Shown here in pieces: positions 7,979-16,510 of a stretch of DNA of 64,000 nt. Where the stretch lies: NCBI RefSeq assembly GCF_002205675.1, contig NZ_NISK01000002.1, forward strand, positions 248,001 through 312,000, in the 5' to 3' direction. The position numbers and the translations under genes were made by a program. The DNA comes from Sphingopyxis bauzanensis. GTDB lineage: Bacteria; Pseudomonadota; Alphaproteobacteria; Sphingomonadales; Sphingomonadaceae. Numbering within the stretch: position 1 is the first letter of the stretch; each line of letters opens with the position of its first letter. The notes beneath the pieces are model-generated. The model was not told where the DNA came from. It ran no database searches and saw only the letters and a program-made list of their open reading frames with translations.

Positions 7979-8740
7979 GTGACGCCGCGCTGGCCTGCGA
8001 CCTTGTGGATTGTGCGGCACGGTCAAAGTCCCGGCAATGTCGCGCGCGACGCAGCCGATGAAGCGGGAGCGCACCGAATATCGCTCGATCACCGCGATGT
8101 CGACGTACCGCTCTCCGCGCTCGGTCAGGCGCAGGCAGCTGCACTTGGCGAATGGTTCGCAGGCGTGACCGAGCAGCAGCGTCCCGAAATCATCCTGCCA
8201 TCGCCCTATGTTCGCGCCATCGAGACCGCCGAGATTTTTCGTGCATCGGGCGGCTGCCCGCCGCACGTCGGCATCTGCCATGACGAACGGTTGCGCGAAA
8301 AGGAGTTCGGTATCCTTGATGGGCTCACCCGCACCGGGATCGCAGCAGCGCACCCTGACCAAGCAGCATTCCGACAATTGCTGGGGAAATTCTATCACCG
8401 TCCGCCAGGCGGCGAAAGCTGGTGCGACGTCATCTTGCGGCTGCGTTCGCTGCTCGACACGGTATCGCTGCACTATGGCGGGCGCCGGGTCATGATCATC
8501 GCCCACCAGGTGGTCGTGCTCTGCCTTCGCACGATCATCGAAAATCTGAGCGAGCGCGAAATCCTTGCGATTGACCAGGCGGGCGATGTGGCCAACTGCG
8601 CGATCACCGAGTATCGCCTCGCGGGCGATGCCCATGGTGAGGGTCATCTCGAGCTCGAGCGCTATAATGTTACCGCGCCGACGGCCGAGCCAATACCGGT
8701 GACGCGCGCGCCTGACGTCATGGTTGCCGCTCGTGGCTGA
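7979..8740 (+). CDS. Histidine phosphatase family protein (phosphoglycerate mutase-like)
   Basis: Catalytic start LWIVRHGQS places the phospho-accepting His in an RHG motif near the N terminus. The later VMIIAHQVV supplies the second catalytic His. The family includes phosphoglycerate mutases and small-molecule phosphatases; substrate is not determined. The GTG at 7979 (VTPRWPATLWIVRHG) is preferred because homologues start only a few residues before RHG; an upstream ATG at 7844 would add about 45 Arg/Pro-rich residues. The end overlaps the start of the hydrate dehydratase gene, so the pair is probably translationally coupled. Confidence 0.8.
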   Translation: MTPRWPATLWIVRHGQSPGNVARDAADEAGAHRISLDHRDVDVPLSALGQAQAAALGEWFAGVTEQQRPEIILPSPYVRAIETAEIFRASGGCPPHVGICHDERLREKEFGILDGLTRTGIAAAHPDQAAFRQLLGKFYHRPPGGESWCDVILRLRSLLDTVSLHYGGRRVMIIAHQVVVLCLRTIIENLSEREILAIDQAGDVANCAITEYRLAGDAHGEGHLELERYNVTAPTAEPIPVTRAPDVMVAARG

Positions 8741-9614
8741 CTTTGCTGCGCTCGACCCGCGCTGGCTGAAGATGCATCCACTCCCCCTGCCCGACGCCCA
8801 TGCCGACAAAAATCAGCGAGGAAAATTGCTGATCGTGGGCGGCTCGCGGCGCGTTCCCGGCGGGATCGGATTGACCGCGCACGCGGCGCTGTGTGCCGGT
8901 GCCGGCAAGGTGACTTTGGCCACGATCGCCGCGGCCGCGGTGCCGCTCGGCGTTGCCTTTCCCGAATGTGCTGTTGTCGCATTGGACGAAGCGCCCACGG
9001 GCGAAATCGCCGCATCGGCCGCCGCCGCGCTTGATGCGGAACTGTCCAGCTATGATGCGGTCATCGTCGGTCCCGCGATGACCGACGCAGGCGCCGCCGA
9101 CGGCTTGCTTGCCGAGCTGCTGCGCCGCCTTCCGGCCTGTGTAACGCTGGTGCTGGACGCGGCTGCGCTGCACGCCGCGGCCAATCATGGCGAAGCGCTC
9201 AAACAGCGCGCCGACCAGACAATTTATACCCCCCACGCCGGCGAACTTGCTGCGATGCTCACAATGGACCGTCGGGCGATCGACGCCGACCCGAGCGCAG
9301 CGCTCGAAACCGCCGCAGCACGTTATGGCGGGGCGCTGATGGTCAAAGGCGCGACAAGCTATATCGCGGCAGGCACGGTCCGTCTGGCCTATGGCGGAGG
9401 CGGCGTCGGGCTCGCGACGGGCGGATCTGGGGATGTCCTTGCCGGTCTCATCGGGGCGCTCGCGGCACGCGGCCTCGCGCTGCTCGAGGCCTTGGCGTGG
9501 GGCACCTGGCTGCACGGCGAGGCGGGGCGCCGGCTGGCCGAAACGGTCGGTCCGATCGGCTATCTCGCGCGGGAACTGCCGGCGCAGATACCGCGCCTTA
9601 TGCATCCGGCCTGA
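8724..9614 (+). CDS. nnrD: ADP-dependent NAD(P)H-hydrate dehydratase
   Basis: A ~296-residue ribokinase-fold enzyme that dehydrates the hydrated (damaged) form of NAD(P)H using ADP. Seen: the family start DKNQRGKLLIVGGS, YTPHAGELAAML, and the nucleotide-site GGSGDVLAGL with the catalytic Asp. The epimerase (NnrE) domain is not fused here. A TTG at 8724 or GTG at 8733 (VADFAALDPRW) would be the start; no strong ribosome site is seen, consistent with coupling to the phosphatase gene that it overlaps. It is a cytoplasmic housekeeping repair enzyme. Confidence 0.85.
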   Translation: MPLVADFAALDPRWLKMHPLPLPDAHADKNQRGKLLIVGGSRRVPGGIGLTAHAALCAGAGKVTLATIAAAAVPLGVAFPECAVVALDEAPTGEIAASAAAALDAELSSYDAVIVGPAMTDAGAADGLLAELLRRLPACVTLVLDAAALHAAANHGEALKQRADQTIYTPHAGELAAMLTMDRRAIDADPSAALETAAARYGGALMVKGATSYIAAGTVRLAYGGGGVGLATGGSGDVLAGLIGALAARGLALLEALAWGTWLHGEAGRRLAETVGPIGYLARELPAQIPRLMHPA

Positions 9615-9654
9615 CCAGCGGCACCGCCCCACGCCTGCTCACGTGGTGCGTATG

Positions 9655-10329
9655 TCACGCCGCCCTCGGGTCCTGAAATGGCGGACGCCAGTCCGCCCCG
9701 ACCGCGCGCCCGCTATATTGCGCCGCTTCACTGGCTTCCCCGTGACGCGCGAGCATGGGGTTGATGCTTCCCGCCAGTTCTTCGTCGCGCGCGAGGATCG
9801 CCGCACGCATGCGCTCATACCGGCCTTCGCGGCGCAAGGTTTCGAACTGGTCATGAAGGTTGAATACCAGCGTCGGATGCGCGAAGCGGCGCGCTGGACG
9901 CGAGGCATGCGGGTGGAGCCCGACGACAAAAAAGGCTTCGCCGCCAAAGCTTAATGAGAAACGCGGGTTATCGGGATCGGCGCAGACGCGCGGATCGGGC
10001 GCCAGCCCTTTCCAGGCATCCTTGTCGGCAAGCGACTGCAACCGCGCCCATAGTGCCGCTTCGAACTGCTGCTCATCGAGACCGCCTGGTGTCGCAAAGA
10101 CGACGGCGAGGCTACGGAACCCACCAGGATTTTGACGATAGGCGCGTGCCCAGGCGACAAGCTCGCTGTGAATTTCAAGATCATTCCAGGCGCTCGTCAG
10201 ATCGCGTGCCGCAAGGATCTTGACTCCGCCGCGGGCAAGCGCGGACTTGGCTCCGACGCAGGGAAAGTCAGGGTTGGCGATGAATTCGCCAAAGGCGGCA
10301 GCGAAGGGGTGCGGTTCGGATGTTTGCAT
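9655..10329 (-). CDS. YqcI/YcgG family haem-protein homologue (GntA-like)
   Basis: A 224-residue protein with the late family blocks FSLSFGGEAFFVVGLHPHAS, FNLHDQFE and GSINPMLARHGEASEA, then QYSGRAV near the C terminus. I associate this pattern with the YqcI/YcgG family, some members of which (GntA) are haem-dependent N-hydroxylases acting on guanidino compounds. The His and Tyr positions fit, but substrate is unknown and no guanidino biosynthesis genes adjoin it. There is no signal peptide. It converges with the hydrate dehydratase gene. Confidence 0.75.
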   Translation of the reverse strand: MQTSEPHPFAAAFGEFIANPDFPCVGAKSALARGGVKILAARDLTSAWNDLEIHSELVAWARAYRQNPGGFRSLAVVFATPGGLDEQQFEAALWARLQSLADKDAWKGLAPDPRVCADPDNPRFSLSFGGEAFFVVGLHPHASRPARRFAHPTLVFNLHDQFETLRREGRYERMRAAILARDEELAGSINPMLARHGEASEAAQYSGRAVGADWRPPFQDPRAA

Positions 10330-10772
10330 GCGGCAGGAACGACCAAAGCGGCCAGGTGGCTCCCCCCAGCGAGCGCCAGACCCACAATTTTCGGCCCTTG
10401 CTTAACGCAAGTTAGGATGCAGCGTGGGGGCGCGGCATGGTCAAACGGCGACGTCCCAACGGTCATCGCCGCGTTTTTCCCTAATCTGGGTTGCAAATTG
10501 CGCCGCGCCGACCGGACTGCGCGCCCCGCCGGGAACTACCGGACCGCCGCCTGCTCGGGTGAGCGCGCCGCGTGCCGCGAATTTCATCTCGGCGCAGGCG
10601 AACGTGATAGCCTGCGCGAACATGCGGCGCTGGCGGGCTTCTCGGTGCTTGCCGGGATCATCAGGGACCACCCGGTTGCGCGGCAGGATATGGTACTCGA
10701 AATCGTTCCCCGCGGATCATCAGCCGGGCGCTGAACGCGCCGCCGCTACGGCGCCAAACCGCCGTCCGAAAT
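10330..10772. other. Intergenic region with broken frames
   Basis: About 440 bases between two leftward genes. A rightward frame ending at 10734 has a plausible C-terminal segment (SLREHAALAGFSVLAGIIRD) but no credible start, and may be a decayed small gene. Nothing else is supported. Confidence 0.35.
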
Positions 10773-12101
10773 TTAGACCATCAGGTTGAGCAGATCATCG
10801 ATGGTAGCCGAGGCAAAGCCGATCGCACTGTCCGAGATCCCGTAGGGGATAAAAATCTCGCGGCCCACCGCCAGGGCGCCGCAGGTATAGACGACGTTGG
10901 GAACATAGCCCTCGCGATCGCTGTCGGCGGCGGAAAGGATCGGACAGGCGGTGCGCCCCAGCACCCGCGACGGATCGTCGCGATCGAGCAGGGCCGCGCC
11001 GAGGCTGTATTTGCGCATCGCACCGACGCCGTGGGTGAACAATATCCAGCCTGCATCGCACTCGATCGGGCTGCCGCAATTGCCCATCTGGACAAATTCC
11101 CATGGAAACTGGGGGGTGAGCAAGGGGGTTCCCTCGTCGTCCCAACGGGTCAGCTCGGACGACGACAACAGGGTTATATTTTTACCGTCCTGCCGTCCGA
11201 CGATCAGATATTTGCCGCCCACCTTGCGCGGAAACAAGGCCATGCCCTTGTTGCGTGCCGCCCGCCCGGCGAGCGGTTCGAGGCAGAAGCTGGCAAAATC
11301 CCGGGTTCGCAGCAGTTCCGAGCGGATCGCGTGACCCGAATAGGCGGTATAGGTCCCAAGATATTCGCTGCTCCCGTCGTCATGGGTAAATTGCACCAGC
11401 CGCAGATCTTCCAGTCCGTTGCGCTGCGCTTCGGTGACCGGAAACAGGACCGAATTCGATATGGCACTATCGGGCTGGCGATGAACCATGGTCGCATCGT
11501 CGGGGCCGAGGCGATGCCGGTCGTCGGGCACCGCCGCCATTGCATGTCCCGATTGCGGCCAAAGCGCGAAATCCCCTGCAGGACCAACGATGCCTTCACG
11601 AAAGGCAACCGAGCTTATATGCCCCTCGCCGACGGCCCGCATCGACATGACGAACCGCAGCTGGTCGCCGTCGATCCCGCTCTGATCGGGGTGCGCGACG
11701 ATGCTGGGGTTCATCAGCGCGGCGGCAGCATAACTATATTCGTGGCAGAAATAGGCGCCGATCAGGCGCCGTTTGACCGGTGACACACTCTCCGGCGCCA
11801 GCGTCATGTCTTCGGCAATCTCGCCAAATCGCTCATCAAATATCTGACCGATCTGCCAATGCCGCTCCGAGAAGTCCTTCCAGACGCCGTCGAGTTCCAT
11901 CTCCGCCGCCGCCTCGTCCAACGCCAGAATGTCGGCGACGAGCAGTTCCGCCCGGGTGCGCTCGGCGACATTTTCCTGCCACGCCAGATGAAATGGGCGC
12001 AGCACGACCCGCGACGGGTCGGCGGCCAGCCTTTCGCCGAGAATCCGCAGCGGCGATCGAACAGCTCGGCAATTCAACATCGGCGCGGTCAATTCCTTCA
12101 C
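10773..12101 (-). CDS. Glycoside hydrolase family 130 protein (phosphorylase type)
   Basis: A ~435-442-residue five-bladed propeller-type enzyme. GH130 members cleave beta-mannosides, mostly by phosphorolysis. Seen: AALMNPSIV, the RNKGMALFPRKVGGKY block, and the late MGNCGSPIECDAGW segment. The longest start is a GTG at 12101; an ATG at 12080 (MLNCRAVRSPL) is an alternative, with AAGGA about 13 bases upstream. No signal peptide, so it acts in the cytoplasm. Its neighbour is mannose-6-phosphate isomerase, and a GT4 glycosyltransferase lies at 800-3160. The exact glycosidic substrate is not determinable. Confidence 0.85.
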   Translation of the reverse strand: MKELTAPMLNCRAVRSPLRILGERLAADPSRVVLRPFHLAWQENVAERTRAELLVADILALDEAAAEMELDGVWKDFSERHWQIGQIFDERFGEIAEDMTLAPESVSPVKRRLIGAYFCHEYSYAAAALMNPSIVAHPDQSGIDGDQLRFVMSMRAVGEGHISSVAFREGIVGPAGDFALWPQSGHAMAAVPDDRHRLGPDDATMVHRQPDSAISNSVLFPVTEAQRNGLEDLRLVQFTHDDGSSEYLGTYTAYSGHAIRSELLRTRDFASFCLEPLAGRAARNKGMALFPRKVGGKYLIVGRQDGKNITLLSSSELTRWDDEGTPLLTPQFPWEFVQMGNCGSPIECDAGWILFTHGVGAMRKYSLGAALLDRDDPSRVLGRTACPILSAADSDREGYVPNVVYTCGALAVGREIFIPYGISDSAIGFASATIDDLLNLMV

Positions 12102-12263
12102 GGCAAGCGACGCCAGGATAAGGGCCGCCGCCTATAAGGCGCAACCCGAAATAGGTCATCACCAATCTCTCGCGCATCAAACCGGCTTCCACCGGGCTCA
12201 TTCCATCGCGAATAAACGCAAAGATGCTGCCGGCCAAAGTGTGGGCTCAGCAGCGCGCGCGCA

Positions 12264-13067
12264 TCATCCCTTGAACCAGCCGGCCAAAAAGCGCGCGTCG
12301 TCACCGGCGGTGATGACAGCGGCTCCGGTAGACCAGAGGCATTCGCCCGGGACGGCCACGACATTGTCGACCGTCAGCGGACCGGCAAGCGGGACCAGCA
12401 TCATATCGCTGCCAAGGTCCGCGAGCGGCGCCAGGTTATTCCCGACGACATGCGCGACCCCGAGATGGTCGCTGTCGAGCAACGATGTGCTTTTGTTCGG
12501 ATCAATCATCTGCTGCAACTGGATCGGCATGGGGACCGCCCGGGCAACGGCGGCACCGTCCTCGAGATGCAGCGCCCGCGGGCGGCCATAATCGTAGAGA
12601 CGGTACGTCACGTCCGAATTCTGCTGAATCTCGATCAGCGTCACACCGCCGCCAATCGCATGCACGGTGCCAGCCGGAATATGGAAAAACATGCCCGCGG
12701 CGACATCGTGCCACTGCATCAGCTGCTCGAGCGCGCCCGACTGCGCGGCACTCTTCATGGCATCGCCATCCAGCGGCCTTACGGTACCGATCCCGAGCTG
12801 CGCTCCCGGCTCCGCCGCCAGAATATACCAGCATTCTTCCTTGCCGGCGGCCAGGCCGCGCGCGCGCGCTTGCCGATCATCGGGATGCACCTGGATCGAC
12901 AAGCGTTCGCTCGTAAACAGATATTTGACGAGCAGCGGACAACCGGGAGGCGGTTCGAACCATATCTCCCCGATGCGCTCATCGCTATCGGGGACAAAGG
13001 GCGGGGGAAGCGCTCGGACCCCCCACGGCTTCACCACGCGGCGGGTAGGCAGCTTCGCCGTCGGCAT
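12264..13067 (-). CDS. manA: Type I mannose-6-phosphate isomerase
   Basis: A 267-residue cupin enzyme interconverting mannose-6-phosphate and fructose-6-phosphate. The zinc-site blocks are seen: LSIQVHPDDRQA (first zinc His), GKEECWYIL, and FHIPAGTVHAIGGGV (second His). It is shorter than the enteric ~390-residue form, like many alphaproteobacterial versions. GGGAG lies upstream of the ATG. It sits near the GH130 gene in the same direction, which fits mannose metabolism or mannosylated glycan turnover. There is no signal peptide, so it is cytoplasmic. Confidence 0.85.
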   Translation of the reverse strand: MPTAKLPTRRVVKPWGVRALPPPFVPDSDERIGEIWFEPPPGCPLLVKYLFTSERLSIQVHPDDRQARARGLAAGKEECWYILAAEPGAQLGIGTVRPLDGDAMKSAAQSGALEQLMQWHDVAAGMFFHIPAGTVHAIGGGVTLIEIQQNSDVTYRLYDYGRPRALHLEDGAAVARAVPMPIQLQQMIDPNKSTSLLDSDHLGVAHVVGNNLAPLADLGSDMMLVPLAGPLTVDNVVAVPGECLWSTGAAVITAGDDARFLAGWFKG

Positions 13068-13240
13068 AATGATCGATCTCCCACCTCAATTGGCCGGCAA
13101 AACGGCTACACCGCGAAGACCGGCGGGCCACCTGCGAGGTCGGCTTGAGGCCAACCACGCCGATGATAACGGGCTCCCCCGCGCGGCTTCCGACTGAGCA
13201 GAAGCAGCGCCAGGAGGACCGGTCACGATCAGCTCCGGGA

Positions 13241-13612
13241 TCAGAATGGATAATTTACGCCATAATAGCCATAGACGTCCCGGCCATATTGGCGATCGAA
13301 GCTCGGCTCGGCGTCACCGCTGTATCGCGGCGCTTTTTCCAGCACCGCCTTATCAAGGGTGACAGAATAGCCCCCTTGCGACGTGTCGTAGGTCAACATT
13401 TCCCACGGCAGGGGATAATAATCGCTGCCGATACCGAGGAAGCCGCCAAACTGCAGGACGGCATATTCGACCGTGCCGGCGCGCTTGTCGACCATGAAGT
13501 TGTAAATCGATCCCAGCTTCTCGCCGTCGCGGTTGTAGACAGCGGTGCCTTCGACCTTGTTCGAGGCAATCAGCCCGGAGGTCTCGTTCGTGGCGATGTC
13601 AGTGGCAGACAT
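13241..13612 (-). CDS. PRC-barrel domain protein
   Basis: A 123-residue protein with a PRC-barrel domain (about residues 12-100): ASNKVEGTAVYNRDGEKLGS, then the YAVLQFGGFLGIGSDYYPLPW segment common to stress-linked PRC-barrel proteins in alphaproteobacteria. The ATG at 13612 has AAGGA six bases upstream; a longer frame adds 17 unlikely residues. It ends in a Tyr/Gly-rich tail. It is probably a small stress-associated protein; the specific role is unknown. Confidence 0.85.
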   Translation of the reverse strand: MSATDIATNETSGLIASNKVEGTAVYNRDGEKLGSIYNFMVDKRAGTVEYAVLQFGGFLGIGSDYYPLPWEMLTYDTSQGGYSVTLDKAVLEKAPRYSGDAEPSFDRQYGRDVYGYYGVNYPF

Positions 13613-13750
13613 GAGCGGTTCCTTTTCATGAAGTGAGCCGATGCAACGCGTCGCCCCTTGCATCTATCCCGGCCAATTCATTAATCTGGATCAAGGCGCC
13701 GGCCCGGAGGGGCGCCTGCCAGCGTTGCGAAGCCGAGGAGATCGCAGCGC

Positions 13751-14266
13751 ATGCAGCCACCCGACGGAATTTTCGAGCAGCAGACCGCGACGGGAATCTG
13801 GGACCGGCATGCCAGTCCGCTCTCCATCCTGATACTTGCCGGCGTTTTGATGTTGGCGCTGACCGGACTCGCCGGCGGGCAAACCAGTCCGACGATCACC
13901 AAGGATCTGGGCGCCGCCAGCCTGCGCATCAAAACGCCCGTCATCCTGCGCAACGGCGAATTTTTCGAAAGCCAGATCGAGATCACGCCCAATATTCGGC
14001 TAGGCGACGCGCAGCTCGCGATCGGTTCGGACCTGTGGCGCGACATCACGATCAACAGCATGATCCCCGCCGCGAGCGACGAGCATTTCGAAAAGGGCGC
14101 GTATCGCTTTTCCTATGGGCCGCTCGCCGCCGGTGAAACCTTGTCGGTCAAGATCGACGGGCAGATCAATCCGCCGCTCTTCGCGGGCACGGCGGGCGAT
14201 GTCGCCCTCTATGACGGTGACAAACTTGTCGGACGGCAGAAACTCGCGATCCGGGTCTTGCCCTGA
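13751..14266 (+). CDS. Membrane-anchored protein of unknown function
   Basis: A 171-residue protein with one hydrophobic segment near residues 24-42 (SILILAGVLMLALTG), followed by an all-beta-looking extracytoplasmic part with ITPNIRLGDAQLAIGSD and YDGDKLVGRQKLAI. I do not recognise a family. The stop overlaps the DUF421 start (TGATG), so they are translationally coupled, suggesting a joint envelope role. The hydrophobic span is preceded by a neutral-to-acidic stretch, so it may be an uncleaved anchor. Confidence 0.65.
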   Translation: MQPPDGIFEQQTATGIWDRHASPLSILILAGVLMLALTGLAGGQTSPTITKDLGAASLRIKTPVILRNGEFFESQIEITPNIRLGDAQLAIGSDLWRDITINSMIPAASDEHFEKGAYRFSYGPLAAGETLSVKIDGQINPPLFAGTAGDVALYDGDKLVGRQKLAIRVLP

Positions 14267-14748
14267 TGGATATCGTCTTGCGCGCCACGGCGATGTTCGC
14301 GCTGCTCTACCTGCTGATCCGGCTGCTTGGAAAACGCGAGCTTGGCCAGATGACGCCTTTCGAGCTGGTCCTGCTCGTTGTGATGGGCGACCTCATCCAG
14401 CAGGGCGTGACGCACAATGATTTCAGCCTGACCGGCGCGCTGCTCGCCATCTCGACATTTGCCTTCTGGGCGCTGGTGCTGAGCTGGGTGACCTATCTGT
14501 TTCCCAGCGCCAAGGATTTTCTTGAAGGCACCCCGCGCGTCATCGTGCGCGACGGCGAGATCATGACCGGCAATCTGCGCCGCGATCGACTGACGCGCGA
14601 TGAAATCCTGTCCGAAATGCGGCTGGCGGGCATCGCCCGGCTATCGAGTGTCGCCTGGGCCATTCTCGAACCGCAAGGCAAGATCAGTTTCATCCGCAAG
14701 GATGATCAGGCTCCGCAACGCGATGTTGAACATAGCCCTGCGTTATGA
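14266..14748 (+). CDS. DUF421 (YetF-like) membrane protein
   Basis: A 160-residue protein with three hydrophobic segments (about residues 3-20, 30-48 and 58-78) followed by a small cytoplasmic domain with the RVIVRDGEIM and RRDRLTRDEILSEMRLAGI blocks typical of DUF421. The start LRATAMFALLYLLIRLLGKR is the usual family N terminus. It overlaps the upstream gene by one base. YetF-like proteins are inner-membrane proteins with no settled biochemical role. Confidence 0.85.
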   Translation: MDIVLRATAMFALLYLLIRLLGKRELGQMTPFELVLLVVMGDLIQQGVTHNDFSLTGALLAISTFAFWALVLSWVTYLFPSAKDFLEGTPRVIVRDGEIMTGNLRRDRLTRDEILSEMRLAGIARLSSVAWAILEPQGKISFIRKDDQAPQRDVEHSPAL

Positions 14749-14786
14749 GGGCCAGGTGCGACGGTGTGCCCATAATGGGGGTGCGC

Positions 14787-14812
14787 GAAACTTCCGCGGC
14801 GCCGAGCGCGTT
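14787..14812 (+). promoter_or_regulatory. Likely EcfG-type promoter
   Basis: GAAAC (14787-14791), 17 bases, then CGTT (14809-14812): one mismatch from GGAAC-N17-CGTT, ending 24 bases before the host-attachment gene start. Confidence 0.5.
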
Positions 14813-14836
14813 GACGAGGCACAAGGAGTAAGCCCA

Positions 14837-15298
14837 ATGACCCTACCCCATGACAGTCTTGTTCTCGTGGCCGATGGCCGTAAGGCCCTTTTCCTGCGCA
14901 ATCAGGGCGACGAACACCGGATAGACCTTCGAACCACCTCGCATCGCGAACGCGAGGACCGAAAGGACAGCGACATCAAGACCGCCCCCGCGGGGCAATC
15001 GCCCGCCCCGGGAGGCACGGGCCTCTCGGGCGGGACGATGGCTGAGACGGATTTTCACCAGCAGGAAGAGGACCGGTTCGCGCGCGAACTGGCCGACGAA
15101 ATCAACCACATGGCACTGACCGGCAAGTTTGAAACGCTTGCGGTGGTTGCCCCGGCGCGCACGATGGGCGAACTGCGTCCGCTGTGGCACCAGGAAGTTG
15201 CCAAGCGCATCGTCGGCGAGCATGTCAAGGAGATGACCCGCCGCCCGGTGCAGGATATCGAGGCCATGCTGAAGGGTAAAGCTGCGCCCCCCACATGA
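14837..15298 (+). CDS. Host attachment family protein
   Basis: A 153-residue protein matching the host-attachment (AtsE-like, PF10116) family: LVLVADGRKALFLRNQG near the N terminus and LAVVAPARTMGELR in the C-terminal part, with FARELADEINHMAL between. Family members are often stress-linked despite the name; a role in attachment is not shown here. The ATG at 14837 has AAGGAG nine bases upstream. A likely stress promoter lies ahead. No signal peptide, probably cytoplasmic. Confidence 0.82.
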   Translation: MTLPHDSLVLVADGRKALFLRNQGDEHRIDLRTTSHREREDRKDSDIKTAPAGQSPAPGGTGLSGGTMAETDFHQQEEDRFARELADEINHMALTGKFETLAVVAPARTMGELRPLWHQEVAKRIVGEHVKEMTRRPVQDIEAMLKGKAAPPT

Positions 15299-15362
15299 GG
15301 GCGCCCGAGCCGGAATGCGCGGCTATCGCCGCCAGCCGATCGACGAGGCGAAGGAGAGGCGA

Positions 15363-16244
15363 ATGCTGGCAGGCGTGGAACTGGGCGGCACCAAATGTAT
15401 CTGCACCTGGGGTACCGGGCAGGATGATGTGCGCGGCCAGGAAGTCATCGCCACCGGGCCGCCGGCGGCGACCCTCGCGGCGATCGCGCGCGTGCTGGCC
15501 GGGTGGGATTTCAGAGCCCTCGGTATTGCCAGCTTCGGACCGCTCGAGCTCGATCGCGCCTCCCCCGACTTCGGGACGATCCTTGCGACTCCGAAAAGCC
15601 TGTGGCGCGGAACCAGCCTGTTGCCGCTCGCGAAAGACATGCCGTGCATCATCGATACGGACGTCAACGGCGCGGCGCTGGCCGAGGGCCGCTGGGGCGC
15701 GGCGCAGGGGCTGCATAGCTGGGCTTATATCACCGTGGGGACCGGCGTCGGTGTCGGTTCGGTATCGGGTGGCCGCATCCTGCGCGGCGCGGGCCACAGC
15801 GAAGCTGGACATCAGCGGATCCCCAAACTCGCTGGCGACCGGTTCGGCGGAACTTGCATGTTCCATGGCGATTGCGTCGAAGGCCTCGCCAGCGGCCCCG
15901 CCCTCGCCGCCCGGACCGGCCGCGAAGCGGCTCTGCTTCCAAGCGACCATCCGGCGTGGAACCATGGCGCGCACGCGATTGCGATGCTCTGCCACAATCT
16001 GTTGCTCACCACATTGCCGGAGCGCATCATGATTGGCGGCGGCGTCACGAACGGACAGCCGCAGCTGCTGGCGATGGTCCGTGACCATCTTGCAAACAGC
16101 CTCGCTGACTATGGCAATCGCGGGCCGGTCGATCAACTCGTCGTGCCACCGGCGCTTGGCGCCCGCGCGGGATGGCTGGGTCCGCTCGCGCTGGCTGCGA
16201 CGATTATCGACGAGCCGGGACAGCGCCGTTCGCTGCAAAAATGA
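15363..16244 (+). CDS. ROK family sugar kinase (fructokinase-like)
   Basis: A 293-residue kinase of the ROK family. Seen: the ATP site LAGVELGGTKCICTWGTG, the catalytic DTDVNGAALAEGRWGAA, the ITVGTGVGVG phosphate loop, and the zinc-site pattern GHQRIPKL...CMFHGDC. The His/Cys spacing suits the fructokinase/glucokinase zinc knuckle. The ATG at 15363 has GGAGAGG six bases upstream. ATP-dependent sugar phosphorylation in the cytoplasm is expected; the sugar is uncertain, fructose being the best guess. A GC hairpin overlaps the stop. Confidence 0.8.
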   Translation: MLAGVELGGTKCICTWGTGQDDVRGQEVIATGPPAATLAAIARVLAGWDFRALGIASFGPLELDRASPDFGTILATPKSLWRGTSLLPLAKDMPCIIDTDVNGAALAEGRWGAAQGLHSWAYITVGTGVGVGSVSGGRILRGAGHSEAGHQRIPKLAGDRFGGTCMFHGDCVEGLASGPALAARTGREAALLPSDHPAWNHGAHAIAMLCHNLLLTTLPERIMIGGGVTNGQPQLLAMVRDHLANSLADYGNRGPVDQLVVPPALGARAGWLGPLALAATIIDEPGQRRSLQK

Positions 16245-16271
16245 AGGGCCGCCCGGTCAGGACGGCCCTTC
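16243..16271 (+). terminator. Terminator-like hairpin after ROK kinase
   Basis: GAAGGGCCG (16243-16251) pairs with CGGCCCTTC (16263-16271) around an 11-base loop, at the stop codon of the kinase gene. There is no T-run. Confidence 0.5.
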
Positions 16272-16510
16272 CATTGTCTCAGCTATGCGGAGACTTGTTT
16301 GCCGCAGGCCGCCGCAGGGTTGGCCGGGCTCCATTCTGCCGCACAGGGCATGGGACAATGAGACATTCGACCACCTCCTTTCGCTTGTTGACGATGACGG
16401 AAAATATCGCGGCCCGCGGTAAAGTTCAAGCCAGAAGCGCGCGCGAAGCCTTGCGCGGAACGACCGGCGCGATCGGGAATTGAAGCAGGAGCAGCGCAAG
16501 GGAGACGACC

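Noticed and set aside
16456..16482. GGAAC box before ku as an EcfG promoter
   Set aside because: The sequence 17 bases downstream is ATTG rather than CGTT, so the match is poor.
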